10,392 nucleotides of DNA from UBA1550 sp049294435 (GCA_049294435.1 JBAQCU010000029.1:1-10392), one strand, 5' to 3'; shown: positions 1 through 6,385, counted from the stretch's first letter. Notes: generated by a model from the letters alone, not told the origin. Made by a program: numbers and translations.

Positions 1-69
1 TCTTTGCGAGTACTCGAAGCAATCCATGGGCACTAGATTGCACTAGATTGCTTCGAGTACTCGCAAAGA
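1..69. repeat. Perfect 24-bp inverted repeat (hairpin), dispersed repeat copy
   Basis: Arms 1-24 and 46-69 are perfect reverse complements, separated by a 21-base spacer. The spacer and the right arm contain two direct copies of CACTAGATTG (31-40, 41-50). Each arm also holds the palindrome GAGTACTC. The core words TTTGCGAG and GAAGCAATC recur in the array at 8079-8356, where 8339-8356 matches 46-63 exactly (18 bases). It is therefore one member of an intergenic repeat family, not a gene-specific terminator. It starts at base 1, so it may extend outside the window. Confidence 0.9.
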
Positions 70-84
70 CGGACTACATGTCGG

Positions 85-106
85 TGCAAGCGGACACTTG
101 CATTTT
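85..106 (+). terminator. Small hairpin with T-run upstream of rpsL
   Basis: TGCAAG (85-90) pairs with CTTGCA (97-102) over a six-base loop and is followed by TTTT. It could end an upstream transcript or act as a weak attenuator in an rpsL leader. The stem is only 6 bp, so the call is tentative. A perfect 10-bp palindrome, CGCATATGCG, lies further on at 140-149 and could be an operator. Confidence 0.3.
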
Positions 107-168
107 CTGGTGCCCTATAGTAGAGTACTTGCAATCGGTCGCATATGCGGCTAGTTTTAATTTAAGAA

Positions 169-603
169 ATGCCAACAGTAAACCAACTCGTAAAGCGCCC
201 AAGGAAGATTCTTAAAAAGAAATCTAGTTCAATCGCGCTTGGAAAAAGTTTTAATAGCATTCTGAATAAACCAGTTTTTCACAATTCTCCATTTAAGCGA
301 GGTGTTTGCACAAAGGTTACAACTACTACTCCAAAGAAGCCAAACTCTGCACTTCGAAAGATTGCTCGTGTTCGCCTTACCAACGGTATGGAAGTTACGG
401 CGTACATTCCAGGTATGGGACACAAGCTTCAGGAACACTCGGTGGTCATGATTCGCGGAGGTCGTGTAAAGGACTTGGGCGGTGTACGATATCATATCGT
501 TCGCGGACGCCTTGATGCAACCCCCGTAGAGAAGCGTATGAAGGGTCGCAGTCAATATGGGGTGAAGCGTCCAAAGGCAGGCGCAGCAGTAGCAAAGAAG
601 TAA
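169..603 (+). CDS. rpsL: 30S ribosomal protein S12
   Basis: S12 of the small-subunit decoding centre, 144 aa against 124 in E. coli. It begins MPTVNQLVKRPR, then carries about 13 extra residues (roughly 19-40) before KRGVCTKV. The conserved TTTPKKPNSALRK follows (K56 equals the streptomycin-site Lys42/43 of E. coli), then QEHSVVMIRGGRVKDLGGVRYH (split here by position: Q88-R99, V100-H109) and the tail YGVKRPKAG. K101 and D102 match E. coli Lys87 and the methylthiolated Asp88. The next-but-one residue, Pro90 in E. coli, is Gly104 here. There is no Shine-Dalgarno site before the ATG; TTTAAT at 156-161 lies 7 bases upstream, so the mRNA may be leaderless. A terminator follows directly, separating it from rpsG. 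Identification is certain. Confidence 0.98.
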   Translation: MPTVNQLVKRPRKILKKKSSSIALGKSFNSILNKPVFHNSPFKRGVCTKVTTTTPKKPNSALRKIARVRLTNGMEVTAYIPGMGHKLQEHSVVMIRGGRVKDLGGVRYHIVRGRLDATPVEKRMKGRSQYGVKRPKAGAAVAKK

Positions 604-614
604 TGCTCTCCTTC

Positions 615-642
615 AAAAACTCAGGCCCTCGTCTGGGTTTTT
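615..642 (+). terminator. Intrinsic terminator of rpsL
   Basis: AAAAACTCAG (615-624) pairs with CTGGGTTTTT (633-642) with one G-U pair and an eight-base loop. More T residues follow (TGTTTT). It begins 11 bases after the rpsL stop codon, so S12 is probably transcribed alone. Confidence 0.8.
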
Positions 643-689
643 GTTTTGCAAGAGCCCATAGATAAAAGATTTTAATAGCGGAGACTTTG

Positions 690-698
690 TGGTACTAT
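690..698 (+). promoter_or_regulatory. Extended -10 box for the 705 gene, leaderless geometry
   Basis: TGG followed by TACTAT forms an extended -10 element (TGN plus a 4/6 hexamer). Exactly six bases separate it from the ATG at 705, so transcription would begin at or next to the start codon. No good -35 box is visible and there is no Shine-Dalgarno site. Confidence 0.5.
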
Positions 699-704
699 AA
701 ATGT

Positions 705-884
705 ATGAAAAATGAACGCACGAAAAATAATAATGGTCAATTTGTAGCTAAGCGTTTTGACACAAAGATTTCAACCATAGAAGAACAATATGGCGTCAAG
801 TTGGGTGTTCGTGGGGACATGAAACTCGGAAATTATTTAGAGAAAAAGGGATACCCCTCGCTCTCAAAGATGCTCCAAAAATAA
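705..884 (+). CDS. Small basic protein, possible antitoxin-like partner (59 aa)
   Basis: This 59-aa Lys-rich protein begins MKNERTKNNNGQFVAK. The C-terminal half (about residues 24-59) looks like a compact helical domain: IEEQYGVKLGVRGDMKLGN, ending YPSLSKMLQK. I do not recognise a named family. I chose ATG 705 over an in-frame TTG at 687 because the -10 box overlaps the longer N-terminus. The stop is only six bases before the GTG of the next gene, so the two are almost certainly co-transcribed. A small charged protein in front of a HEPN-like protein is a layout seen in toxin-antitoxin pairs, so an antitoxin role is possible. That is inferred from context only. Confidence 0.7.
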   Translation: MKNERTKNNNGQFVAKRFDTKISTIEEQYGVKLGVRGDMKLGNYLEKKGYPSLSKMLQK

Positions 885-890
885 TATATC

Positions 891-1439
891 GTGGTAGCAT
901 CAAATTTTTCATTTATAAAAAATGACGTTTTACGCCAGAATCTTGATGAAGCATTTGACCACGTTGTCACACTGCTACCTTTTACTGAATCTGAAGACTA
1001 CGATGAGGCGGCAAAGAGTGCGTTTCGCAAAACAATCATAATTTATTCTGCCTCAATCGTTGAGGCGTTACTCTTCCATGTTCTTGATACTAAATTTACA
1101 AATGATGATATAGCTGAACATTATAGTAGTTGGCAGTTGGGCGACAAAACGATACTACACGAAGTTAGCTCATCACATAAAGTCGTATCTGGGCATTATA
1201 AGAAAGTAAATGGTGATGGGAATAAGTCAAAGATGAATCTTGGGCAAATAAACGGATTTTTGAAAGATAAGAAAGTGATTACCAAGACTCTCTTTGATAA
1301 GGTTGACATCATGAGAGAACTTAGAAATGAACAACATATCGGAACCCAAAAGAAAGTAAAGTCGTACTCAAAAGATGACCTCGAGGAAGCTTTTTCTGTT
1401 GCACGTGACGTTAAGGAGTTTGTGCGAAGAAATGTATAA
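891..1439 (+). CDS. HEPN-like helical protein, candidate RNase toxin (182 aa)
   Basis: An all-helical 182-aa protein with a GTG start six bases after the upstream stop. Two segments resemble HEPN or DUF4145-like proteins. One is a hydrophobic helix around residues 49-66 (IIIYSASIVEALLFHVLD). The other is RELRNEQHIG at 142-151, which gives Arg142-x6-His149, the spacing of the Rx4-6H motif that forms the active site of HEPN RNases. A central Lys/Gly-rich stretch (about 100-125) looks like a loop or insertion. HEPN proteins commonly act as toxins or in defence against foreign RNA, and the small upstream protein would be the natural neutraliser. The fold call rests on motif resemblance only. The sequence is cleanly coding, and it sits inside the split str region, which suggests insertion of a cassette. 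Confidence 0.65.
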   Translation: MVASNFSFIKNDVLRQNLDEAFDHVVTLLPFTESEDYDEAAKSAFRKTIIIYSASIVEALLFHVLDTKFTNDDIAEHYSSWQLGDKTILHEVSSSHKVVSGHYKKVNGDGNKSKMNLGQINGFLKDKKVITKTLFDKVDIMRELRNEQHIGTQKKVKSYSKDDLEEAFSVARDVKEFVRRNV

Positions 1440-1534
1440 CCCTCGTTACTCTAACTCGGTTGCATTTTCAAGTTTATCCATTTTCCAACCTGCAAAAAAG
1501 AGTGACGACCTAATAATTCAGAAGGTTTTTTATT

Positions 1535-1885
1535 TTACTTAAGAAAGCGAATTGCCAAGGTAGTAAGAAGGATACAGGGCAGGGTCAATAAAATAAAAAG
1601 AAATGTGAAGGTATTCCAATCTTGCGATGTTGTAAAAATGTAAAGTAGGACAGCGAAAATTGAGCCAAATACTGTTGTTAAAAATAATTTTTTCGCAATA
1701 TTTGGTTTTTTATATATAAATAGTATTCCAATTACAGACAATATCCCTAGATAAGATAGTGCGTCAGCAAAATATCCAATTGGATATAAAAATAGTATTG
1801 AAGCAAAAAATAACAGAACACTAAAGGTACTTATTAAATAAAGTATGATTAGATTGATTATGTTTTTTGTTGATTCATTTATCAT
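1535..1885 (-). CDS. Small four-helix integral membrane protein, unknown function
   Basis: This 116-aa protein is encoded on the opposite strand to its neighbours. It has about four hydrophobic helices, near residues 11-35, 42-57, 69-86 and 92-114, linked by short charged turns such as YKKPNIAKK. No conserved motif or known family is visible. I chose ATG 1885 over the longer frame from 1918 because TATAGT with an upstream TGT ends six bases before it, giving an extended -10 promoter and a leaderless start. It converges with the HEPN-like gene (95-base gap) and diverges from rpsG. The base composition is very AT-rich compared with the ribosomal genes, which fits an acquired or fast-evolving gene. 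Confidence 0.7.
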   Translation of the reverse strand: MINESTKNIINLIILYLISTFSVLLFFASILFLYPIGYFADALSYLGILSVIGILFIYKKPNIAKKLFLTTVFGSIFAVLLYIFTTSQDWNTFTFLFILLTLPCILLTTLAIRFLK

Positions 1886-1891
1886 AACAAT

Positions 1892-1900
1892 ACTATAACA
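1892..1900 (-). promoter_or_regulatory. Extended -10 box for the minus-strand membrane gene
   Basis: Read on the minus strand, TGT-TATAGT (1900 down to 1892) is an extended -10 element with a 5/6 hexamer. Six bases (ATTGTT) lie between it and the ATG at 1885. A weak TTGGTT lies 15 bases upstream. The geometry matches the boxes at 690-698 and 7126-7131. Confidence 0.5.
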
Positions 1901-1927
1901 AATTTTTGTGGTAACCAATACCGCCCC

Positions 1928-1956
1928 TTGATTATTCCCGACATTTAGGGTAGTAT
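1928..1956 (+). promoter_or_regulatory. Candidate promoter of rpsG
   Basis: TTGATT (1928-1933) and TAGTAT (1951-1956) are spaced by exactly 17 bases, each 4/6 to the consensus. It would give a leader of about 90 bases before the rpsG ATG. No Shine-Dalgarno site is visible near that ATG. Confidence is low because both boxes are weak. Confidence 0.35.
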
Positions 1957-2054
1957 CTCTTTACTCGTTTAGAGTATGCAAGCTCTTACTGGATAAACAT
2001 TTTGTGGAGTACCTTTGCTTGCGGGAACAGCACACAGAATAAAGCTTATAAATT

Positions 2055-2525
2055 ATGCGCAGAAAAGTAAAAAATCGTAATATCCCCGGCGAAGACCTCG
2101 TATACAAATCAGCGAAGGTTTCGAAACTTATCAACTATATAATGGAGCGCGGAAAGAAAAACACCGCGCGTGCAATTGTGTACGAAGCATTTGATATTGT
2201 AAAAGAGAAAAAGAAGGACCTTCTGCCTCTTGAGGTTTTTGAGCTTGCGCTCAAGAATACAGGTCCTCTTATGGAAATTCGTTCCCGTCGTGTTGGAGGC
2301 GCAAACTATCAGGTTCCGCACGAAGTGCGCCCAGATAGACGCTTCGCGCTTTCAATGCGTTGGATCATAAATGCCGCAAAGGCAAAGAAGGGTCGTCCAA
2401 TGCACGAGAAGCTTGCGGATGAGATTCTTCTAGCAAGTAACAACGAAGGTGAGGCAGTGAAGAAGAAGGACAACGTGCACAAGATGGCGGAGGCGAATAA
2501 AGCTTTTGCTCACTTCGCCTGGTAG
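2055..2525 (+). CDS. rpsG: 30S ribosomal protein S7
   Basis: S7 nucleates assembly of the 30S head by binding the 3' domain of 16S rRNA and contacts the E-site tRNA. At 156 aa it has normal length. The family signature SRRVGGANYQVPHEV lies at residues 77-91, followed by RPDRR and the RWIINAAK helix. The N-terminal MRRKVKNRNIPGEDLVYKS and the C-terminal EANKAFAHFAW are also typical. The sequence just before the ATG is AT-rich (TTATAAATT) without a ribosome binding site. It keeps the rpsL-rpsG-fusA order but is 1.45 kb from rpsL and has its own upstream region, so it appears to be transcribed independently. Confidence 0.98.
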   Translation: MRRKVKNRNIPGEDLVYKSAKVSKLINYIMERGKKNTARAIVYEAFDIVKEKKKDLLPLEVFELALKNTGPLMEIRSRRVGGANYQVPHEVRPDRRFALSMRWIINAAKAKKGRPMHEKLADEILLASNNEGEAVKKKDNVHKMAEANKAFAHFAW

Positions 2526-2624
2526 TCGCTCCGGTCTTTTTATCGGATTTCTGCGTTGCAACTTCCGCTTGTTTCCGCGCAGTACTAGATGTACAGCTTG
2601 GTCACAATGCTCAGTTGCGCCTTG

Positions 2625-2672
2625 AACTCCGACAAAAATCCTCAGAGCTTGTAGTTGTTTTTTTATTTTTAA
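2625..2672 (+). terminator. Possible rpsG terminator
   Basis: AACT (2625-2628) plus ACAA (2632-2635) can pair with TTGTAGTT (2649-2656) with a three-base bulge. It is followed by a G and a long T-rich run through 2672. The stem is weak and 100 bases after the rpsG stop, so read-through into fusA cannot be excluded. The 2526-2650 block before it is GC-richer than the rest of the gap and shows no convincing gene. Confidence 0.3.
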
Positions 2673-2727
2673 TTATTTTTTAACCAACCAACATCTGAAC
2701 AAGGACAAGTTGCATTTCTGAATTTCA

Positions 2728-2758
2728 GTCAAATGTTACATGTCAATTGTCAAATGTT
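2728..2758 (+). promoter_or_regulatory. Two 10-bp direct repeats, 21 bases apart, before fusA
   Basis: GTCAAATGTT occurs at 2728-2737 and 2749-2758. The 21-base period is two helical turns, so both copies face the same side of the DNA, as expected for a paired protein-binding site. The second copy ends 13 bases before the fusA ATG. A regulator or a promoter element is possible; nothing else identifies it. Confidence 0.35.
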
Positions 2759-2771
2759 CCCCTAAATTATC

Positions 2772-4916
2772 ATGGAACGAGACTATCCGCTAGAAAAAGT
2801 TCGCAATTTTGGAATCATTGCTCATATCGACGCCGGCAAGACGACAACGTCCGAGCGTATTTTGTTTTATACAGGAATGACACACAAAATAGGTGAGGTG
2901 CACGATGGCGCAACCACAACCGACTGGATGGAGCAGGAGCGCGAGCGAGGTATCACTATTACCGCAGCGGCTATTACTTGTTTCTGGAACAAGACTGACG
3001 CAAAAAAGGAACATGACAACATGTACCGTTTTAATATTATTGACACACCGGGGCACATTGACTTTACCGTGGAGGTGAAGCGTTCTCTTCGTGTGCTCGA
3101 TGGCGCAGTGGTAGTGTTTGACGGCGTTGCCGGCGTAGAGCCACAGTCAGAAACCAACTGGCGCTATGCGGATGAAGCAAAAGTTCCACGCATTTGTTTC
3201 ATCAATAAGCTTGACCGCACAGGCGCATCTTTTGAGCGTTCATACGCTTCTATTCTTGATAGATTGAACACAAAAGCTGTTCGTATGCAGATTCCCATTG
3301 GGCTTGAGGATGAGTTTGAGGGAGTTATTGACCTGCTCAAGATGAAGGCGTTTAGGTTTGAAGGCGATATGGGAATGCAAGTCGTTGAAGCAGAAATCCC
3401 GGAAAAATATTTAGCCGAAGCAAAACAGTTTCGCTCTGATCTTATTGAACGTATCGTAGAGAACGATGAAGTTTTGATGAATGATTATCTTGAGGGGAAA
3501 GAAATCCCTGTGGATGTTTTGAAAGCGACTCTTCGCAAGGCTGTTATTAACAATGAAATTTTCCCTGTGTACGCGGGCTCGGCGCTCAAGAACAAAGGCG
3601 TTCAGCTCGTGCTAGACGCCGTGGTAGACTACTGTCCATCCCCGCTTGATATTCCCGCAGTTCACGGCATCGACCCGCGCACCGGAGAGGCAATCGACCG
3701 CCATCCGAGCGACAAAGAGCCTTTCGCGGCGCTCGCATTCAAGCTTCAGGCAGACCCATTCGTTGGTCAGCTCACATTTTTCCGCGTGTATTCTGGTACA
3801 GTGGAAGCAGGTTCGTATGTGTACAATGCGACGACAGGCGACAAAGAGCGCGTGGGTCGAATGGTACGCCTTCAGGCTGATTCTCGGGAAGAAGTGAAAA
3901 AAGTTTTCTCCGGTGAAATTGCCGCAATGGTCGGTCTTAAAAATACAAGAACTTCTCACACACTCTGCGATGAAGCAAATCCAATCGTTCTTGAGGAAAT
4001 TAAATTCCCAGAGCCGGTTATTTCTCTTCGCATAGAACCAAAAACAAAAGCCGACCAGGAAAGAATGGGTATGGCGCTCAGAAAGCTTGCGGATGAAGAT
4101 CCAACTTTTCGTATTTCAACAGACGAGGAAACTATGGAAACTATTATTTCTGGCATGGGCGAGCTTCACTTGGAAATTCTAGTTGACCGCATGAAGCGCG
4201 AGTTCAACGTTGAAGCAAATGTTGGCAAGCCACAAGTTGCGTACAAGGAAACCATCACGAGGTCAGCAGAGGCAGAGTGCAAGTACATCAAACAGACTGG
4301 TGGACGCGGTCAGTATGGTCACGTAAAGATTCGCATCAAGCCAATCGACAAGACCATCGCTATTGAGGACCTTCCAAAACAGACAAAGCGTCGCGATGAT
4401 CATTTTGAATTTACCAACGCTATCAAAGGCGGGGTTATTCCGCAGGAATTTATTGCACCCGTAGAAAAAGGCATCATAGAGGCGATGGACCGCGGTGTGC
4501 AGGCTGGCTACAAGGTGGTGGACATTTCCGCAGAGCTTTACGACGGTTCGTTCCACGAAGTGGACTCTTCGGAAATTGCCTTCAAGATTGCAGGTTCGCA
4601 GGCATTCCAAGATGCGGTAAAGAAGGCAGGTCCAGTTATCCTTGAGCCAATTATGAAAGTGGAAATCGTAATGCCGGAGCAGTTCATGGGAGACGTTGCC
4701 GGCAACCTTTCGTCAAAGCGCGCGCAAATTGAGGGAATGAGCGAGCGAGGAATGATGAAGGTGCTCACAGCACAAGTTCCTCTTTCGGAAATGTTTGGAT
4801 ACACAACTTCACTCCGTTCAATGACAGAAGGTCGCGCTTCATCAACAATGGAGTTTGACCACTATGATATCGTGCCTCAAAACGTAGCACAAACTATCAT
4901 CGAGGCAAGGAAGTAA
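2772..4916 (+). CDS. fusA: Elongation factor G
   Basis: EF-G is the GTPase that drives tRNA-mRNA translocation on the ribosome and, with RRF, ribosome recycling. It is 714 aa (E. coli 704). The GTPase motifs are AHIDAGKTT (17-25, P-loop), RGITI (59-63, switch I), DTPGH (91-95, with catalytic His95) and NKLD (145-148). Domain IV shows GGRGQYGHV and the C-terminus ends VAQTIIEARK. The extra length is mainly a short insertion around residues 73-84 and another in domain IV around IAIEDLPKQTKRRDDHF. No tuf gene follows, unlike the classical str operon. There is no Shine-Dalgarno site before the ATG, and a strong terminator lies just after the stop. Identification is certain. Confidence 0.98.
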   Translation: MERDYPLEKVRNFGIIAHIDAGKTTTSERILFYTGMTHKIGEVHDGATTTDWMEQERERGITITAAAITCFWNKTDAKKEHDNMYRFNIIDTPGHIDFTVEVKRSLRVLDGAVVVFDGVAGVEPQSETNWRYADEAKVPRICFINKLDRTGASFERSYASILDRLNTKAVRMQIPIGLEDEFEGVIDLLKMKAFRFEGDMGMQVVEAEIPEKYLAEAKQFRSDLIERIVENDEVLMNDYLEGKEIPVDVLKATLRKAVINNEIFPVYAGSALKNKGVQLVLDAVVDYCPSPLDIPAVHGIDPRTGEAIDRHPSDKEPFAALAFKLQADPFVGQLTFFRVYSGTVEAGSYVYNATTGDKERVGRMVRLQADSREEVKKVFSGEIAAMVGLKNTRTSHTLCDEANPIVLEEIKFPEPVISLRIEPKTKADQERMGMALRKLADEDPTFRISTDEETMETIISGMGELHLEILVDRMKREFNVEANVGKPQVAYKETITRSAEAECKYIKQTGGRGQYGHVKIRIKPIDKTIAIEDLPKQTKRRDDHFEFTNAIKGGVIPQEFIAPVEKGIIEAMDRGVQAGYKVVDISAELYDGSFHEVDSSEIAFKIAGSQAFQDAVKKAGPVILEPIMKVEIVMPEQFMGDVAGNLSSKRAQIEGMSERGMMKVLTAQVPLSEMFGYTTSLRSMTEGRASSTMEFDHYDIVPQNVAQTIIEARK

Positions 4917-4927
4917 CCACTAAATAG

Positions 4928-4964
4928 AAAAAATATCATCATTTGAAAAATGATGGTATTTTTT
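4928..4964 (+). terminator. Intrinsic terminator of fusA
   Basis: A 17-base arm (4928-4944) pairs with 4948-4964 with a single G-U, over a tiny GAA loop. The descending arm ends in six T. Because the ascending arm begins with six A, it could also work on the other strand. It isolates fusA from the peptide cassette downstream. Confidence 0.9.
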
Positions 4965-4980
4965 CAGTAAATTTTCTGAG

Positions 4981-5037
4981 ATTGACAAACATGGTTAGAA
5001 GATGTTATGCTGGCGATAGATTGAGTTGTTTGTCAAT
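4981..5037 (+). promoter_or_regulatory. Strong promoter with flanking inverted repeat (operator candidate)
   Basis: A consensus TTGACA (4982-4987) is followed after 18 bases by TATGCT (5006-5011), preceded by TGT, which makes an extended -10. Transcription would begin near 5018, leaving a leader of about 90 bases. ATTGACAAAC (4981-4990), covering the -35 box, is a perfect inverted match to GTTTGTCAAT (5028-5037), just downstream of the start. A dimeric or looping repressor bound to both arms would cover the promoter, so the cassette is likely regulated. A leader hairpin ACCAGC/GCTGGT lies at 5047-5064. Confidence 0.7.
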
Positions 5038-5094
5038 TGAGCATCGACCAGCAATTAGGCTGGTTGGGCATTAGTAACATCATGCTTCACTAAC

Positions 5095-5102
5095 AAGAGG
5101 AG
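5095..5102 (+). promoter_or_regulatory. Shine-Dalgarno site fixing the peptide start
   Basis: AAGAGGAG ends six bases before ATG 5109. This excludes the in-frame TTG at 5103, which would have no spacing. Such a strong site is absent from rpsL, rpsG, fusA and the response regulator in this window. Confidence 0.85.
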
Positions 5103-5108
5103 TTGACG

Positions 5109-5297
5109 ATGGATACCAATACATCAATAAAGATAGTAGCAAAAAACTTCGTTCCTGCTGGAATGTTGCAGGTTCGTGATTTGAACTTAGCCCCAGAATC
5201 GTTTGACATCAATCTTGGTGAAAGACTGATACAAATCTCTGGCCCAACTTGTACCATTTGCTCAGACTGTTGTCTCTGCGAAACTGGTGGGGTTTAA
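5109..5297 (+). CDS. Cys-rich precursor peptide of a putative RiPP
   Basis: A 62-aa peptide that is very probably the substrate of the radical SAM enzyme downstream. Residues 1-44 contain no cysteine and form a leader-like region (for example LNLAPESFDINLGERL). The last part, from about residue 45, is GPTCTICSDCCLCETGGV, with five cysteines at 48, 51, 54, 55 and 57 (CxxCxxCCxC). This split into a polar leader and a Cys-dense core is typical of precursors for thioether peptides (sactipeptides, ranthipeptides) or metal-binding peptides. It has a strong Shine-Dalgarno site, its own promoter and a hairpin after it, all suited to higher expression than the enzyme. I do not recognise a named precursor family. 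No protease or exporter gene is adjacent. It could also be a small Fe-S or zinc protein. Confidence 0.75.
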   Translation: MDTNTSIKIVAKNFVPAGMLQVRDLNLAPESFDINLGERLIQISGPTCTICSDCCLCETGGV

Positions 5298-5303
5298 ACT
5301 CAC

Positions 5304-5335
5304 AAACAAGGGCTAGATACTAGCCCTTGTTTTAC
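5304..5335 (+). terminator. 12-bp hairpin between peptide and maturase genes (attenuator)
   Basis: Twelve perfect base pairs (5304-5315 with 5321-5332) with a five-base GATAC loop. The descending arm ends TTGTTT and the T-run then breaks (ACT). This suggests partial termination, or a 3' end stabilising the peptide mRNA, with some read-through to the enzyme. RiPP operons often have such a hairpin after the precursor gene. Confidence 0.75.
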
Positions 5336-5336
5336 T

Positions 5337-5342
5337 AAGGAG
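5337..5342 (+). promoter_or_regulatory. Shine-Dalgarno site of the radical SAM gene
   Basis: AAGGAG lies six bases before ATG 5349. It is consensus-like and well spaced, again unlike the neighbouring housekeeping genes. Confidence 0.85.
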
Positions 5343-5348
5343 AATGTT

Positions 5349-6365
5349 ATGCCAAAGCTCGATTATGTTCAGTGGGATGTTACGTCAGTGTGTAATTTGA
5401 ACTGCGCGCATTGCAGGGAAAAGAGCACAATCTCAAGCCCTAAATATGATCTTAGTGCAGATGAGTGCAGGACGGTGATTGATCAAATTGTAGAATTCAA
5501 TACACATACCCTGTCTCTGGCGGGAGGGGAGCCACTTCTTGCTCGCCGTATCTGGGATATCCTGGAATATGCAAAGGGTAAGTTTAAGCGATTGGTGCTT
5601 TCAACAAATGGGACTTTAGTAACAGCTGATAAAGCAAGCAGGTTGGCTAATTACCTAACGAATGTGCAAATAAGCGTTGATGGACCAGACGCTGAAACGC
5701 ATGACTTTGTTCGTGGTAAGGGTACGTTTGATAAAACAATGAGAGCGATAAGCCTTATTCAAAAGACTGGGTTGCAGGTGGATATAAGGATGACTATTTG
5801 CAGGGAAACAATGCCACATGTGCATGGTTTTATTGATTTAGCAAAAAACCTAGGATTGAACGGGGCTTATATGCGACGGATGATACCCAGTGGAAATGCG
5901 GCTCTAGGGGGGAGACTCACTCCATTAAGTAGTGTGGAGCTTAAAACTGTTCTTGGTGGTGCTGTCGAATACGGTAAGTCCATAGGCATTCATGTTGCAT
6001 CAGCTGATTATTTTTGCCAGATATCTTTTAATGCGGAGTCTCGACTAAAAGCCGAGCGCACTCAAAGTTTAGGGGGTGATGTGATTGGTGGTTGCGCGAT
6101 AGGCATCAACAGCTTTTTTCTGATGCAAGATGGAACGATACCGTATTGCCCATATCTGCCAATCTACTGCGGGAGCTTGAGAGAACACAGCCTAAAGCAT
6201 ATATGGGAAAATTCAGAGATGTTTAAAGTCGCAAGAGCACTTAGGTATAACCTGAAAGGGAAGTGTGCTAAGTGCAATTATCTTTATGCTTGTGGGGGTT
6301 GTCGCGCATATGCCTACGCAGAAACTGGAGATATTTTGGCAGAAGATGGTGGGTGCTGGGTTTGA
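5349..6365 (+). CDS. Radical SAM/SPASM peptide-maturase-like enzyme
   Basis: A 338-aa enzyme predicted to cleave S-adenosylmethionine at a [4Fe-4S] cluster and modify a peptide by radical chemistry. The cluster motif CNLNCAHC (Cys15, 19, 22) begins the core, with GGEP at 59-62 for SAM binding and the usual barrel strands (LVLSTNGT, QISVDGP). The C-terminus is a SPASM/twitch domain with cysteines at 249, 267, 274, 306, 309, 315, 318 and 336, which would hold auxiliary Fe-S clusters. ACGGCRAYAYAETGD (314-328) resembles the PqqE/NirJ/AhbD-like group. The gap between strand pairs is ordinary and the enzyme looks complete. It follows the Cys-rich peptide by 51 bases, so that peptide is the likely substrate. 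No separate RRE (PqqD-like) protein is seen. A heme-maturation role is a weaker alternative. Confidence 0.9.
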   Translation: MPKLDYVQWDVTSVCNLNCAHCREKSTISSPKYDLSADECRTVIDQIVEFNTHTLSLAGGEPLLARRIWDILEYAKGKFKRLVLSTNGTLVTADKASRLANYLTNVQISVDGPDAETHDFVRGKGTFDKTMRAISLIQKTGLQVDIRMTICRETMPHVHGFIDLAKNLGLNGAYMRRMIPSGNAALGGRLTPLSSVELKTVLGGAVEYGKSIGIHVASADYFCQISFNAESRLKAERTQSLGGDVIGGCAIGINSFFLMQDGTIPYCPYLPIYCGSLREHSLKHIWENSEMFKVARALRYNLKGKCAKCNYLYACGGCRAYAYAETGDILAEDGGCWV

Positions 6366-6385
6366 TATAAACTTTGATAGTTTTT

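Noticed and set aside
70..168. tRNA or riboswitch before rpsL
   Set aside because: No cloverleaf, T-loop or known aptamer core is visible; only short hairpins.
1502..1531. Shared terminator between the convergent genes
   Set aside because: ACCT/AGGT at about 1508-1528 followed by T residues gives only a 4-bp stem, too weak to call.
2867..3157. Minus-strand open frames inside fusA and the other conserved genes
   Set aside because: They are shadows of strongly conserved plus-strand genes with no independent support.
5103..5108. TTG start for the Cys-rich peptide
   Set aside because: It would have zero spacing from the Shine-Dalgarno site; ATG 5109 has the right distance.
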